A DNA stretch of 64,000 nt from Nocardiopsis flavescens (GTDB lineage: Bacteria; Actinomycetota; Actinomycetes; Streptosporangiales; Streptosporangiaceae): contig NZ_FQZK01000002.1 of assembly GCF_900141985.1 (NCBI RefSeq), positions 186,001 to 250,000 of the forward strand, read 5' to 3'. Of the stretch, positions 1-6,996 are shown piece after piece. The stretch's first letter is position 1; each line of letters begins with the position of its first letter. The notes beneath the pieces were generated by a model. The model worked only from the letters and a program-made list of their open reading frames with translations. It searched no databases and had not been told where the DNA came from. The translations under genes were made by a program, and so were the position numbers.

Positions 1-533
1 GCGTCCTCGTAGGCCGCGGCCCCGGGGAAGGCGGCGCGCACGGCCTCGCGCGCCCCCGGGTCCGCGCCGTCCTCCAGCAGCACCGCGTGGCGCAGCCGGG
101 GCAGGTCGGGGCGGACGCGGGCCACGGTCGCGGCCAGGGACTCCTCGGCGATCAGCGCGACCGCGTGGGAGTCGGCCAGGACGTGGCGCAGCTCGCCCGC
201 CACGTACCGGTAGTTGACGTTCACCGGGACCGCGCCCGCGCGCAGCACGCCCAGGAAGGACTCCACCCACTCGGCCCGGTTGAAGGACAGGATCGCCACG
301 TGCTCGCCGCGGCGCACGCCCGACGCGGCCAGGTGCCGGGCCAGCCGGTCCGAGCGGGCGCGCAGCCCGGCGTAGGAGACCACGCGGCCCCCGGCGACCA
401 GGGCGGTCCGCCCGGGCACCGCGTCGGCGACGGCGTCGAACAGCCGGGTCAGCGAGAACTCCGCCTCGGGGTCGGCCGCTGCGGGGGCCTGCGCGCTCTG
501 CGGCGCGGCGGGGCCCCTGGTCGATGGGCGCAC
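1..533 (-). CDS. Acyl-CoA synthetase / AMP-dependent ligase, N-terminal part (partial)
   Basis: The minus strand reads in frame from a GTG at 533 to the window edge, so only about the first 177 residues are visible. The GTG follows an AGGGAGG ribosome site by 6 nt. The readable protein has the start of an adenylate-forming enzyme: FSLTRLFDAVADAVPGRTAL, then VSYAGLRARSDRLARHLAASG, then VAILSFNRAEWVESFLGVLR and AGAVPVNVNYRYVAGELRHV. This order is typical of fatty-acyl-CoA ligases that activate carboxylates with ATP and CoA. The P-loop (SSGTTGxPK-like) and substrate pocket lie outside the window, so substrate and completeness cannot be judged. Confidence 0.85.
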   Translation of the reverse strand, partial: MRPSTRGPAAPQSAQAPAAADPEAEFSLTRLFDAVADAVPGRTALVAGGRVVSYAGLRARSDRLARHLAASGVRRGEHVAILSFNRAEWVESFLGVLRAGAVPVNVNYRYVAGELRHVLADSHAVALIAEESLAATVARVRPDLPRLRHAVLLEDGADPGAREAVRAAFPGAAAYED

Positions 534-928
534 GGGCGGCCTCCCTCTGCGGCGGATGCGGTGCCCCGTCCACGGCCCCTGGCTCGCGGCGGAACACCGG
601 CGCCGACCGGAAACGGTCGACGTGTCGGTGGCTTGTGTGCCGACCGTACCCGGCGGGGGCCCGGCCCACCGCCACCGGGGGTGTGGACCGCATCACCCCA
701 CCTCACGGGCCCGGTCACAGCGTTCGGACGGCCCTGTTCCGGGGGTGTTCCGGGGTGTGCGCGGAGCCCGGGTTTCGGGCCCGGCCGTCCACTTGTGACC
801 GACCTCACCCCTTGTGGGCTCACCGGATCATCTGCTCAACTCGTGGAGACCCGCCGCCGGGGGCTCTACCGGGCGCCCCGGTGGGTATCTACTGTCTGAC
901 ATCGGTCAATGGTGATCGGAGCGGTTGG
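534..928. other. Divergent intergenic region between acyl-CoA synthetase and rocD
   Basis: This 395-base stretch separates two divergent genes and holds no convincing ORF. It contains an 11-base tandem repeat (TGTTCCGGGG at 735-745 and 746-755). A TANNNT hexamer, TACTGT, at 890-895 could be a -10 box for rocD, with a short leader to the ATG at 929, but there is no clear -35. No strong dyad operator was seen. Confidence 0.4.
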
Positions 929-2224
929 ATGAGCAACACCCAGAACCTGGGGCAGCAGGACGGCGCCGGAGACCTCGGCGCGACACTTCCGGAACAGGAC
1001 GCACCCGCGCTCTCCAGCGCGGACCACATCGCCCTCGCGCAAGAGCACTCCGCGCACAACTACGCACCCCTGCCCGTCGTCATCGCCGAGGGCCGCGGGG
1101 CCTGGGTGACCGACGTGGAGGGCAAGCGCTACCTCGACTGCCTGGCCGGGTACTCGGCCATGAACTTCGGACACCACAACCCCGACCTGCTGGACGCGGC
1201 CCACCGCCAGCTCGACCGGGTGACACTCACCAGCCGCGCCTTCTACAACGACCGCTTCGGGCCCTGGGTGGACTCCCTGGCCCGGATGGTCGGCAAGGAG
1301 AAGGTCCTGCCGATGAACACCGGCGCGGAGGCGGTGGAGACCGGCATCAAGGTCGCCCGCAAGTGGGGCTACGAGGTCAAGGGCGTGCCCGAGAACCAGG
1401 CCACCATCGTCGTGGCCGGGGCCAACTTCCACGGGCGCACCACCACGATCATCTCGTTCTCCTCCGACCCCGAGGCCCGCACCGGCTTCGGCCCGTACAC
1501 GCCGGGCTTCCGCTCGGTGCCCTACGGCGACGCCGCCGCCATCGAGGCGGCCATCGACGACACCACCGTCGCCGTCCTCATCGAGCCGGTCCAGGGCGAG
1601 GCGGGCGTCATCGTCCCGCCGCCGGACTACCTGCCGCGGGTGCGGGAGGTCTGCGACGCCAACCGGGTGCTGTTCATCGCCGACGAGGTCCAGTCGGGCC
1701 TGGGGCGCACCGGCACGATCCGCGCCTGCGAGCACACCGGCGTCGTCCCCGACGCCTACCTGTTCGGCAAGGCGCTGGGCGGCGGCATCCTGCCGGTGTC
1801 GGCGATGGTCGCGAACGAGGACGTGCTCGGCGTCATCCAGCCGGGCCAGCACGGCAGCACCTTCGGCGGCAACCCCCTCGCCGGGGCGGTGGGGTCCACG
1901 GTCGTCCGGATGCTGACGGAGGGCCCCTACCTGGAGAACGCCCGCAAGCTGGGCGACCTCTTCGGACGCCGCCTGGAGGAGTTCGTGGGCCGGGGGGTGG
2001 TCTCCGTGCGCAGCATCGGCCTCTGGGCCGGTGTGGACGTGGACCCGGAGCTGGCCTCGGGCAAGGAGATGTGCCGGCGGCTCGCCGAGAACGGCGTCCT
2101 GGTCAAGGACACCCACGGCTCGACGGTGCGCATGTCCCCGCCGCTGGTGATCGGCGAGGAGGACCTCAACTGGGGTCTGGACCGGTTCGCCGAGGTGCTG
2201 GAGGACCTGCGGGCCGGGCGCTGA
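929..2224 (+). CDS. rocD: Ornithine aminotransferase (ornithine-oxo-acid transaminase)
   Basis: A 431-residue class-III PLP aminotransferase, the usual length for ornithine delta-aminotransferase, which converts ornithine and 2-oxoglutarate to glutamate semialdehyde and glutamate. Visible landmarks are NTGAEAVETGIKVARKWGY, IEPVQGEAGV, the PLP-phosphate and ring motif FIADEVQSGLGRTG, the Schiff-base lysine in LFGKALGGG (Lys281) and GQHGSTFGGNPLA. The start is the ATG at 929, after a weak GGAGCGG site; the open frame continues upstream but without ornithine-aminotransferase-like sequence. The first 30 or so residues are a low-conservation extension. It is monocistronic, followed by a strong hairpin. 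Confidence 0.93.
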   Translation: MSNTQNLGQQDGAGDLGATLPEQDAPALSSADHIALAQEHSAHNYAPLPVVIAEGRGAWVTDVEGKRYLDCLAGYSAMNFGHHNPDLLDAAHRQLDRVTLTSRAFYNDRFGPWVDSLARMVGKEKVLPMNTGAEAVETGIKVARKWGYEVKGVPENQATIVVAGANFHGRTTTIISFSSDPEARTGFGPYTPGFRSVPYGDAAAIEAAIDDTTVAVLIEPVQGEAGVIVPPPDYLPRVREVCDANRVLFIADEVQSGLGRTGTIRACEHTGVVPDAYLFGKALGGGILPVSAMVANEDVLGVIQPGQHGSTFGGNPLAGAVGSTVVRMLTEGPYLENARKLGDLFGRRLEEFVGRGVVSVRSIGLWAGVDVDPELASGKEMCRRLAENGVLVKDTHGSTVRMSPPLVIGEEDLNWGLDRFAEVLEDLRAGR

Positions 2225-2239
2225 CCGCCCCGTGAACGC

Positions 2240-2274
2240 GCCGGGCCCGCCCCCGCTCCGGGGGCGGGCCCGGC
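2240..2274 (+). terminator. Rho-independent-like hairpin after rocD
   Basis: A perfect 16-bp GC stem (2240-2255 with 2259-2274) closes a 3-nt loop, with no U tract. It starts 16 bases after the rocD stop. Confidence 0.75.
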
Positions 2275-2431
2275 CGCGCGCACGGCACGGGAAGGGATGC
2301 TCCCGTGGGGGCACGGTCGCCCGTCCGGTCGCGTGCGGTGGTTTCTCCGAACAGTCCTGCGCGTCCCTTCGAGGACGACCCGTCGCGGGTGCCGGCCGAC
2401 GGGGCGGGCCCGGCCGCGCGTACGGCACGGG
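2261..2431 (+). repeat. Imperfect 31-bp direct repeat downstream of rocD
   Basis: Bases 2261-2291 and 2401-2431 match at 30 of 31 positions (one C/T difference at position 21). The copies are 140 bp apart start to start. The first copy includes the 3' arm of the rocD terminator. The second copy lies just before the end of the convergent SGNH gene and lacks the other hairpin arm. Confidence 0.7.
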
Positions 2432-2445
2432 GCGGCGGGGACGGG

Positions 2446-3900
2446 TCAGCCGTCCGCCTCGTTGACGGGGTCCTCCTCCCGCGGGGACTCCGACGGCGCG
2501 TCCGAGGGCGGGTGCGCCGGGTCCAGCGGTCCGCCCAGCTCGGTGTGCAGCAGCGACTCGTCCACCCGCTCCAGGGTCTCCCGGGACACGTACAGCACCC
2601 TCTCGGGGCCTTCGAGGATCTGGAGCCGCACCCGCTCGGCGATCGACATCTGCCCCTGGGCGGTGGGGTGGAAGGTCGCCCGGTCCACCTTCAGGCCCTC
2701 GCCGAACCGGCCCAGCACGATCCCGTTCAGCCAGGCGTCCTCGGCGCTGACCTCGTGGCCGGTGAGCGCCGAGAAGGTGTTGACGTACTCCACGCTGCCC
2801 GTCTGCCGGGAGCCGTAGACGTCGCCGTCGGCCCGGTAGGCCACGTCCCGGATGCGCTCGTTGAACCGCTCGGCGACGCCGTTGAGCCACAGCTGGTTCT
2901 TGGTGGTCAGCGTGTAGTACATCCCCGGCGGCTCCTCCGGGAACAGCCGCGGGTAGCCCAGCACCAGGACGCGCGCGTCGGGGGCGCGGTCGCGGATCTC
3001 CGCGATGACGGTCGCCAGGGTCTCCTCGAAGTGCCTCATCCGCTTGTCGACGTCCTCCTCCTGCTCGGTGCAGACGCTGCTCTCCAGCAGGGGCATCCGC
3101 ACGATGCAGGTGCGCAGGACCGGGATGAACCCCAGGTCGTTGCCGCCGATCCCCAGGGTCACCAGGGAGGTGTGCTCGGTGACCCGCTCGATCTGGGAGT
3201 CGGGGGTGCCCAGCTCGTCGACCATCTCCTTGCCCCGGTGGCTGCTGCACGCGTAGAAGGCGAGGGACCCGGCGAAGTCGAACTCGTCGTCGATGAGGTG
3301 GGCGTAGGCGTTGGCCGACCGCCAGCAGCCCCCGGCCGCCGCGGTCTCGGGCGCGTAGTCGCCCGCGCCGTCCCCGGAGGAGTAGGAGTCGCCCAGGGCG
3401 ACGTAGTTGCCCCACAGGGCCGCCTCCTCCGGTCCCATCCGGGTCCGCCAGTCGGTCTCCTCGTCCTCGGTGATCGGGGGCAGGTCCTCGGCCGGGCACA
3501 CGCCGCCGGTGAGCCCGCACCACAGGGAGCGCAGCGAGTCGCGCCCGGCGGGGACGGTGAGCGTGACGACGAGCGAGAGGATCAGCAGGAGGGAGACGCC
3601 GACGGCGATCCGGGTGCGCAGCCGGGAGCGGGGGGCCGGGGTGTCCGCCGACGCGCCGTCGCCGCCCGGCTCGCCGGTGCCGTCCTCCGGTTCCCCGGCG
3701 GCGTCCCGCGCGGTCCCGGCGGCGTCCTGTGTCCCGGGCTCCCGCCCGGGGGCCGGGTCCGGGGTCTCCTCGGGGGGTCCGGACACCTCGTCACCGCTGG
3801 GCACCGCCGCCACCGCCTCCCCTGTCGCCGACGGTCTGTCTCGACCTCGAAGACTACCCGGGGCGGCCGGTGCCGCCGACCCCGGCCGACCGCCGGACAC
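2446..3900 (-). CDS. Membrane-anchored SGNH/GDSL-type hydrolase
   Basis: Family: SGNH (GDSL-like) esterase/lipase. From the GTG at 3900 the protein is 484 aa: a long Pro/Glu/Ala-rich segment, one hydrophobic helix (RIAVGVSLLLILSLVVTLTV, about residues 99-118), then the catalytic domain outside the membrane. Block I is ALGDSYSSGDG with Ser172, block III is GIGGNDLGF, and block V is FHPTAQGQMSIA with the Asp/His pair near residue 415. Several cysteines suggest secreted-domain disulfides. The start is uncertain: the GTG at 3900 has a poorly spaced GGAG, whereas the GTG at 3804 (452 aa) follows GGGGAGG by 11 nt. Substrate is unknown; Streptomyces relatives are secreted lipases. Confidence 0.85.
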   Translation of the reverse strand: MSGGRPGSAAPAAPGSLRGRDRPSATGEAVAAVPSGDEVSGPPEETPDPAPGREPGTQDAAGTARDAAGEPEDGTGEPGGDGASADTPAPRSRLRTRIAVGVSLLLILSLVVTLTVPAGRDSLRSLWCGLTGGVCPAEDLPPITEDEETDWRTRMGPEEAALWGNYVALGDSYSSGDGAGDYAPETAAAGGCWRSANAYAHLIDDEFDFAGSLAFYACSSHRGKEMVDELGTPDSQIERVTEHTSLVTLGIGGNDLGFIPVLRTCIVRMPLLESSVCTEQEEDVDKRMRHFEETLATVIAEIRDRAPDARVLVLGYPRLFPEEPPGMYYTLTTKNQLWLNGVAERFNERIRDVAYRADGDVYGSRQTGSVEYVNTFSALTGHEVSAEDAWLNGIVLGRFGEGLKVDRATFHPTAQGQMSIAERVRLQILEGPERVLYVSRETLERVDESLLHTELGGPLDPAHPPSDAPSESPREEDPVNEADG

Positions 3901-3918
3901 CGGCTCCGACCGGGGCGG

Positions 3919-4419
3919 TCAGCGGGCCGCCGCGGGCCGCGCCCGGCCCGCGGCCGGGGTACGGCCCCGGCGGCCCGCCGGGGCCGGGCGGCGCTCCGGC
4001 CGCGGGGACGGCGCCGGGGCGGCCCGGCGCGCGGACGCCGCGGCCGGCACCGGGGACGCGAGGGTGAACGCCGCGGGCCCCGGGCCGCGGGTGCGCAGGT
4101 GCTCCTCGCGCCCGCGGACCTCCTCCGCCCCGGGCCCGCGCGCGGACCACCACAGGGTGCGCTCCACCCGGGGGAACGCGCCGGTGCGGTCGCGGTGCGC
4201 CACCAGGAGCGCGTGCGTGCGCTCCACGAAGGACCGCAGCGCCGCGGGATCCCGCCACAGGGAGACGATGCGGACCCCGTCCCCGGTCCTGGAGAAGTCC
4301 ACTTCGCCGATGTGGCCCCCGGTGGACCGGGCCCGTGCGCGTACCGCCGCTACCAGCGGCTCCAGCCGGTCGCCGCGGATGACCCGGGATTCGGCCAGGA
4401 ACAAGGATTGGTCTGCCAT
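3919..4419 (-). CDS. DUF3291-like protein
   Basis: 166 aa. The start is the ATG at 4419, preceded by AAAGGAG at 5 nt. The core VRIVSLWRDPAALRSFVERT, then VERTLWWSARG and a late PGPAAFTL match the pattern of the DUF3291 family (alpha-beta-barrel, related in fold to antibiotic-biosynthesis monooxygenases). The function of that family is not established. The last 45 residues are Ala/Pro/Arg-rich and probably disordered. The gene is divergent from the MocR-type regulator at 4497 and shares an intergenic dyad with it, so it is a candidate target of that regulator. Confidence 0.7.
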   Translation of the reverse strand: MADQSLFLAESRVIRGDRLEPLVAAVRARARSTGGHIGEVDFSRTGDGVRIVSLWRDPAALRSFVERTHALLVAHRDRTGAFPRVERTLWWSARGPGAEEVRGREEHLRTRGPGPAAFTLASPVPAAASARRAAPAPSPRPERRPAPAGRRGRTPAAGRARPAAAR

Positions 4420-4436
4420 AATGACTCCTTTTAGGG

Positions 4437-4458
4437 GTCCATTTCTGTCAGTATGGAC
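4437..4458. promoter_or_regulatory. Dyad between DUF3291 gene and MocR-type regulator
   Basis: A perfect inverted repeat, gtccat-N10-atggac, lies in the 77-base divergent intergenic region, 18 bases upstream of the DUF3291 start and 39 bases upstream of the regulator start. The 16-bp centre-to-centre spacing would put both half-sites on roughly the same DNA face, as expected for a dimeric GntR-type wHTH protein. It is a candidate autoregulatory operator. Confidence 0.5.
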
Positions 4459-4496
4459 ACGAAGAGAAGCGGAGCACAGGGCCAATGGAGGCGAGA

Positions 4497-5966
4497 ATGG
4501 ACTCTTCTCGGACGGTGGACGAACTCGTCGGACTCCTCGGGGCCTGGTCCTCCGGGGACGGCGCGCTCTACCGCAGGCTCGCCGACTCCCTGCACGCCCT
4601 CATCGACGAGGGCAGCCTCGCCCCCGGCGCGCGCCTGCCCTCCGAGCGCGTCCTGGCGACCGCGCTGCGGGTCAGCCGGACCACGGTCGTCTCCGCCTAC
4701 GACCTCCTGCGCTCCGAGGGGGTCTTCGACAGCCGCCAGGGCAGCGGCACCCGGGTCAGCAGCACGGTGGCGCCGGTCCGCGCCGACGGCTGGGCGCCCA
4801 ACGGCGCCGGCCAGTACATGTACCGCAACCTCATCCAGCAGGACGCCGACCTCGTCTCCCTGTCCTGCATGAGCACCCCGGCCCTGCCCGGGGTCGAGGA
4901 GGTCATCCGGCGGAGCCTGGACGACCTGGGCCCGCTGCTGGCCGAGGGCACCTACCACCCGCGCGGGCTCCCGGCGCTGCGCGAGGCCATCGCCGGCTTC
5001 CACACCGACCGGGGCCTGCCCACCACCGCCGACCAGATCGTCGTCACCACCGGCGCCCACCAGGCGATCTCCCTGGTGTCCCAGCTCTACCTGCGCAAGG
5101 GGTCGCCCGTGGTGGTGGAGGACCCCGGCTTCGCCGGATGCCTCGACCTCATGAGCGACCGCGGGGCGAGATTCGTGCCGGTGCCGCTCGACGACCAGGG
5201 CATCGACATCAACGGGGTGCGCCGGGCCGTCCAGGAGCACGCGCCGCACCTGCTCTACGTCATGCCCTCGTACCACAACCCGACCGGCACGATGATGTCC
5301 GTCGCGCGCCGCCGCGAGCTGGGGGAGCTGGCGGCCCGCACGGGCGTGCCGATCCTGGAGGACGCCGCCTACACCGGTGTCCGCCACCCGCAGGAGCCGC
5401 CGCCGCTGGCGGCGTACGCGCCCCGGGGAGCGGAGGTCATCAGCGTGGACTCGCTGTCCAAGGTGGCCTGGGCGGGGCTGCGCGTCGGATGGCTGCGCGC
5501 CCCGGTGGAGATGGCGGTGCGGCTCAGCCGCCGCAAGGTCCTGGCCGACCTGGCGGGGCCCCTGCTGGACCAGGTCGTCGCCGTGCGCCTGCTGGCCGAC
5601 TACGACCGGCTCGCCCGGCAGCGGTCGGACCACCTGGAGGCCGCCCTGGACCACCTGGAGGAGCTGCTGCGCCGGGACCTGCCCGACTGGCGGTGGCGGC
5701 GCCCCGACGGCGGTGCGGCCCTGTGGATCGAGCTGCCCGGGGCGGGTTCGCGCGCCTACGCCCAGGTGGCGCTCTGCCACGGCCTCGAACTGGTGCCCGG
5801 GACGCTGATGTCGGCGTCCCCCACCGACGCGCACGACCGCTACTTCCGGCTGCCCGTCCCCGCCGACGCCGCCGGCCGCGAGGAGGTCGTCTGGCGGCTC
5901 TCGCGCGCCTGGCGCGAGCTGGACCGCCACGGCCCGGTCGACGCGCCGGTCCCGCTGGTGGTCTGA
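4497..5966 (+). CDS. MocR-family transcriptional regulator (GntR wHTH + aminotransferase-like domain)
   Basis: 489 aa from the ATG at 4497, which follows GGAGG by 5 nt; the in-frame ATG at 4485 has no ribosome site. Residues about 15-90 form a GntR winged helix (ALYRRLADSLHALIDEG, LPSERVLATALRVSRTTV, GVFDSRQGSGTRVSS). The rest is a fold-type-I aminotransferase-like domain with PSYHNPTGTMM, ILEDAAYTGVRHP and the PLP-lysine motif SVDSLSKVAWAGLRVGW (Lys322), so PLP binding is expected. Known relatives include PdxR and GabR, which sense PLP or amino compounds. No vitamin B6 or GABA gene is adjacent, so the effector is unknown. Confidence 0.88.
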   Translation: MDSSRTVDELVGLLGAWSSGDGALYRRLADSLHALIDEGSLAPGARLPSERVLATALRVSRTTVVSAYDLLRSEGVFDSRQGSGTRVSSTVAPVRADGWAPNGAGQYMYRNLIQQDADLVSLSCMSTPALPGVEEVIRRSLDDLGPLLAEGTYHPRGLPALREAIAGFHTDRGLPTTADQIVVTTGAHQAISLVSQLYLRKGSPVVVEDPGFAGCLDLMSDRGARFVPVPLDDQGIDINGVRRAVQEHAPHLLYVMPSYHNPTGTMMSVARRRELGELAARTGVPILEDAAYTGVRHPQEPPPLAAYAPRGAEVISVDSLSKVAWAGLRVGWLRAPVEMAVRLSRRKVLADLAGPLLDQVVAVRLLADYDRLARQRSDHLEAALDHLEELLRRDLPDWRWRRPDGGAALWIELPGAGSRAYAQVALCHGLELVPGTLMSASPTDAHDRYFRLPVPADAAGREEVVWRLSRAWRELDRHGPVDAPVPLVV

Positions 5967-5975
5967 CCCGCGACG

Positions 5976-6016
5976 CGCGGGGGCGGTGCCGTCCTGGCGA
6001 CGGCACCGCCCCCGCG
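5976..6016. terminator. Bidirectional hairpin between MocR-type gene and sod
   Basis: A perfect 18-bp GC stem (5976-5993 with 5999-6016) with loop CTGGC sits between two convergent genes, so it can serve both. There is no U tract. Confidence 0.8.
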
Positions 6017-6034
6017 GTGTTCCCGGGCGGTCGG

Positions 6035-6649
6035 CTAGCCGATCCGCACCGTGCGCGCGGACTCGAAGCGCTCCTGGACGTCGGCCCAGTTGACCACGTT
6101 CCAGAACGCCTTGATGTAGTCGGCCTTCACGTTCTTGTACTGGAGGTAGAACGCGTGCTCCCACATGTCCAGCATGAGCAGCGGGACCGAGCTGAGCGCG
6201 GCGTTGCCCTGCTGGTCGTAGAGCTGCTCGATGATCAGGCGCTGGCCCAGGGCGTCCCAGGCCAGGAACGCCCACCCGGAGCCCTGGAGGCTCGCCGCGG
6301 CCGCGTTGAAGTGGGCGCGGAAGGCGTCGAAGGACCCGAACTGGTCGTCGATGGCGGCACCGAGCTCGCCCTCGGGCTTGTCGCCGCCCTCGGCGGACAG
6401 GTTCTTCCAGAAGACGCTGTGGTTGACGTGGCCGCCGAGGTGGAACGCGAGGTTCTTCTCCAGCATGGTCACGGAGCCGAAGTCGCCCTTGTCGCGGGCC
6501 TCGGCCAGCTGCTCCAGCGCGGAGTTGGCACCGGCGACGTAGGCGGCGTGGTGCTTGTCGTGGTGCAGCTCCATGATCTGACCGGAGATCCACGGCTCCA
6601 GGGCCGCGTAGTCGTAGGGCAGCTCGGGGAGCGTGTATGGCGCAGACAT
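6035..6649 (-). CDS. sodA: Superoxide dismutase, Fe/Mn type
   Basis: 204 aa, the full family length, starting at ATG 6649. It dismutates superoxide in the cytoplasm. The four metal ligands are visible: His29 in [13 protein letters not shown], His77 in [10 protein letters not shown], and Asp161 and His165 in [13 protein letters not shown]. The Gly73 before the second ligand (GGH) and a Gln-containing segment (YDQQGNAA) resemble Mn-type rather than Fe-type enzymes, but this is only a hint. No signal peptide is present. The gene is monocistronic with its own promoter region. The symbol could equally be sodF or sodB. Confidence 0.95.
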   Translation of the reverse strand: MSAPYTLPELPYDYAALEPWISGQIMELHHDKHHAAYVAGANSALEQLAEARDKGDFGSVTMLEKNLAFHLGGHVNHSVFWKNLSAEGGDKPEGELGAAIDDQFGSFDAFRAHFNAAAASLQGSGWAFLAWDALGQRLIIEQLYDQQGNAALSSVPLLMLDMWEHAFYLQYKNVKADYIKAFWNVVNWADVQERFESARTVRIG

Positions 6650-6996
6650 CTCTGACGCACCTTTCCGATGAGGCGGTTCGTCGTCACTTACCAGCGATGG
6701 GATCGCTAAGCAGCAAGCTATCAGCCGTTCGGCGACGCCCCCGGTGTCGGACCGGCGACACCCGGGGCGGGGAATAAACCGGCGGCGACCCTCCGTGACC
6801 GCGTACTTTCCGTGGGGAACCGTGTTCGTACGGTGGGAACGTGCCCGAAGGGGAGAACCCGCGCCGTTTCGGAGATTCGGCCGATGTCGCCGGGCGCAGG
6901 TCGCCGCGGGTTGGCGGCCGGTTCACCGCTCGTTCCCCGGCATGGGCGAGGATCCGACGCCACCCCTTCCTCCCGCACGACTCCCGAGGCACGTCC
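6650..6996. other. Divergent promoter region, sod and acyltransferase
   Basis: No gene is seen in these 347 bases. On the sod side a perfect dyad, agcgat-ggg-atcgct, lies at 6693-6707, 44 bases upstream of the sod start. On the other side two GTGGGGAAC/GTGGGAAC direct repeats occur near 6811-6840; GGAAC is the -35 core of several ECF sigma factors, but no matching -10 was convincing. Confidence 0.4.

Noticed and set aside
735-755. 11-base tandem repeat TGTTCCGGGG upstream of rocD
   Set aside because: Only two units in GC-rich DNA about 170 bases from the start; no evidence of function.
866-3523. 885-aa minus-strand ORF across rocD and the SGNH gene
   Set aside because: It is an antisense shadow: Arg/Gly/Asp/His-rich, no family motif, and the opposite-strand frames encode well-conserved proteins.
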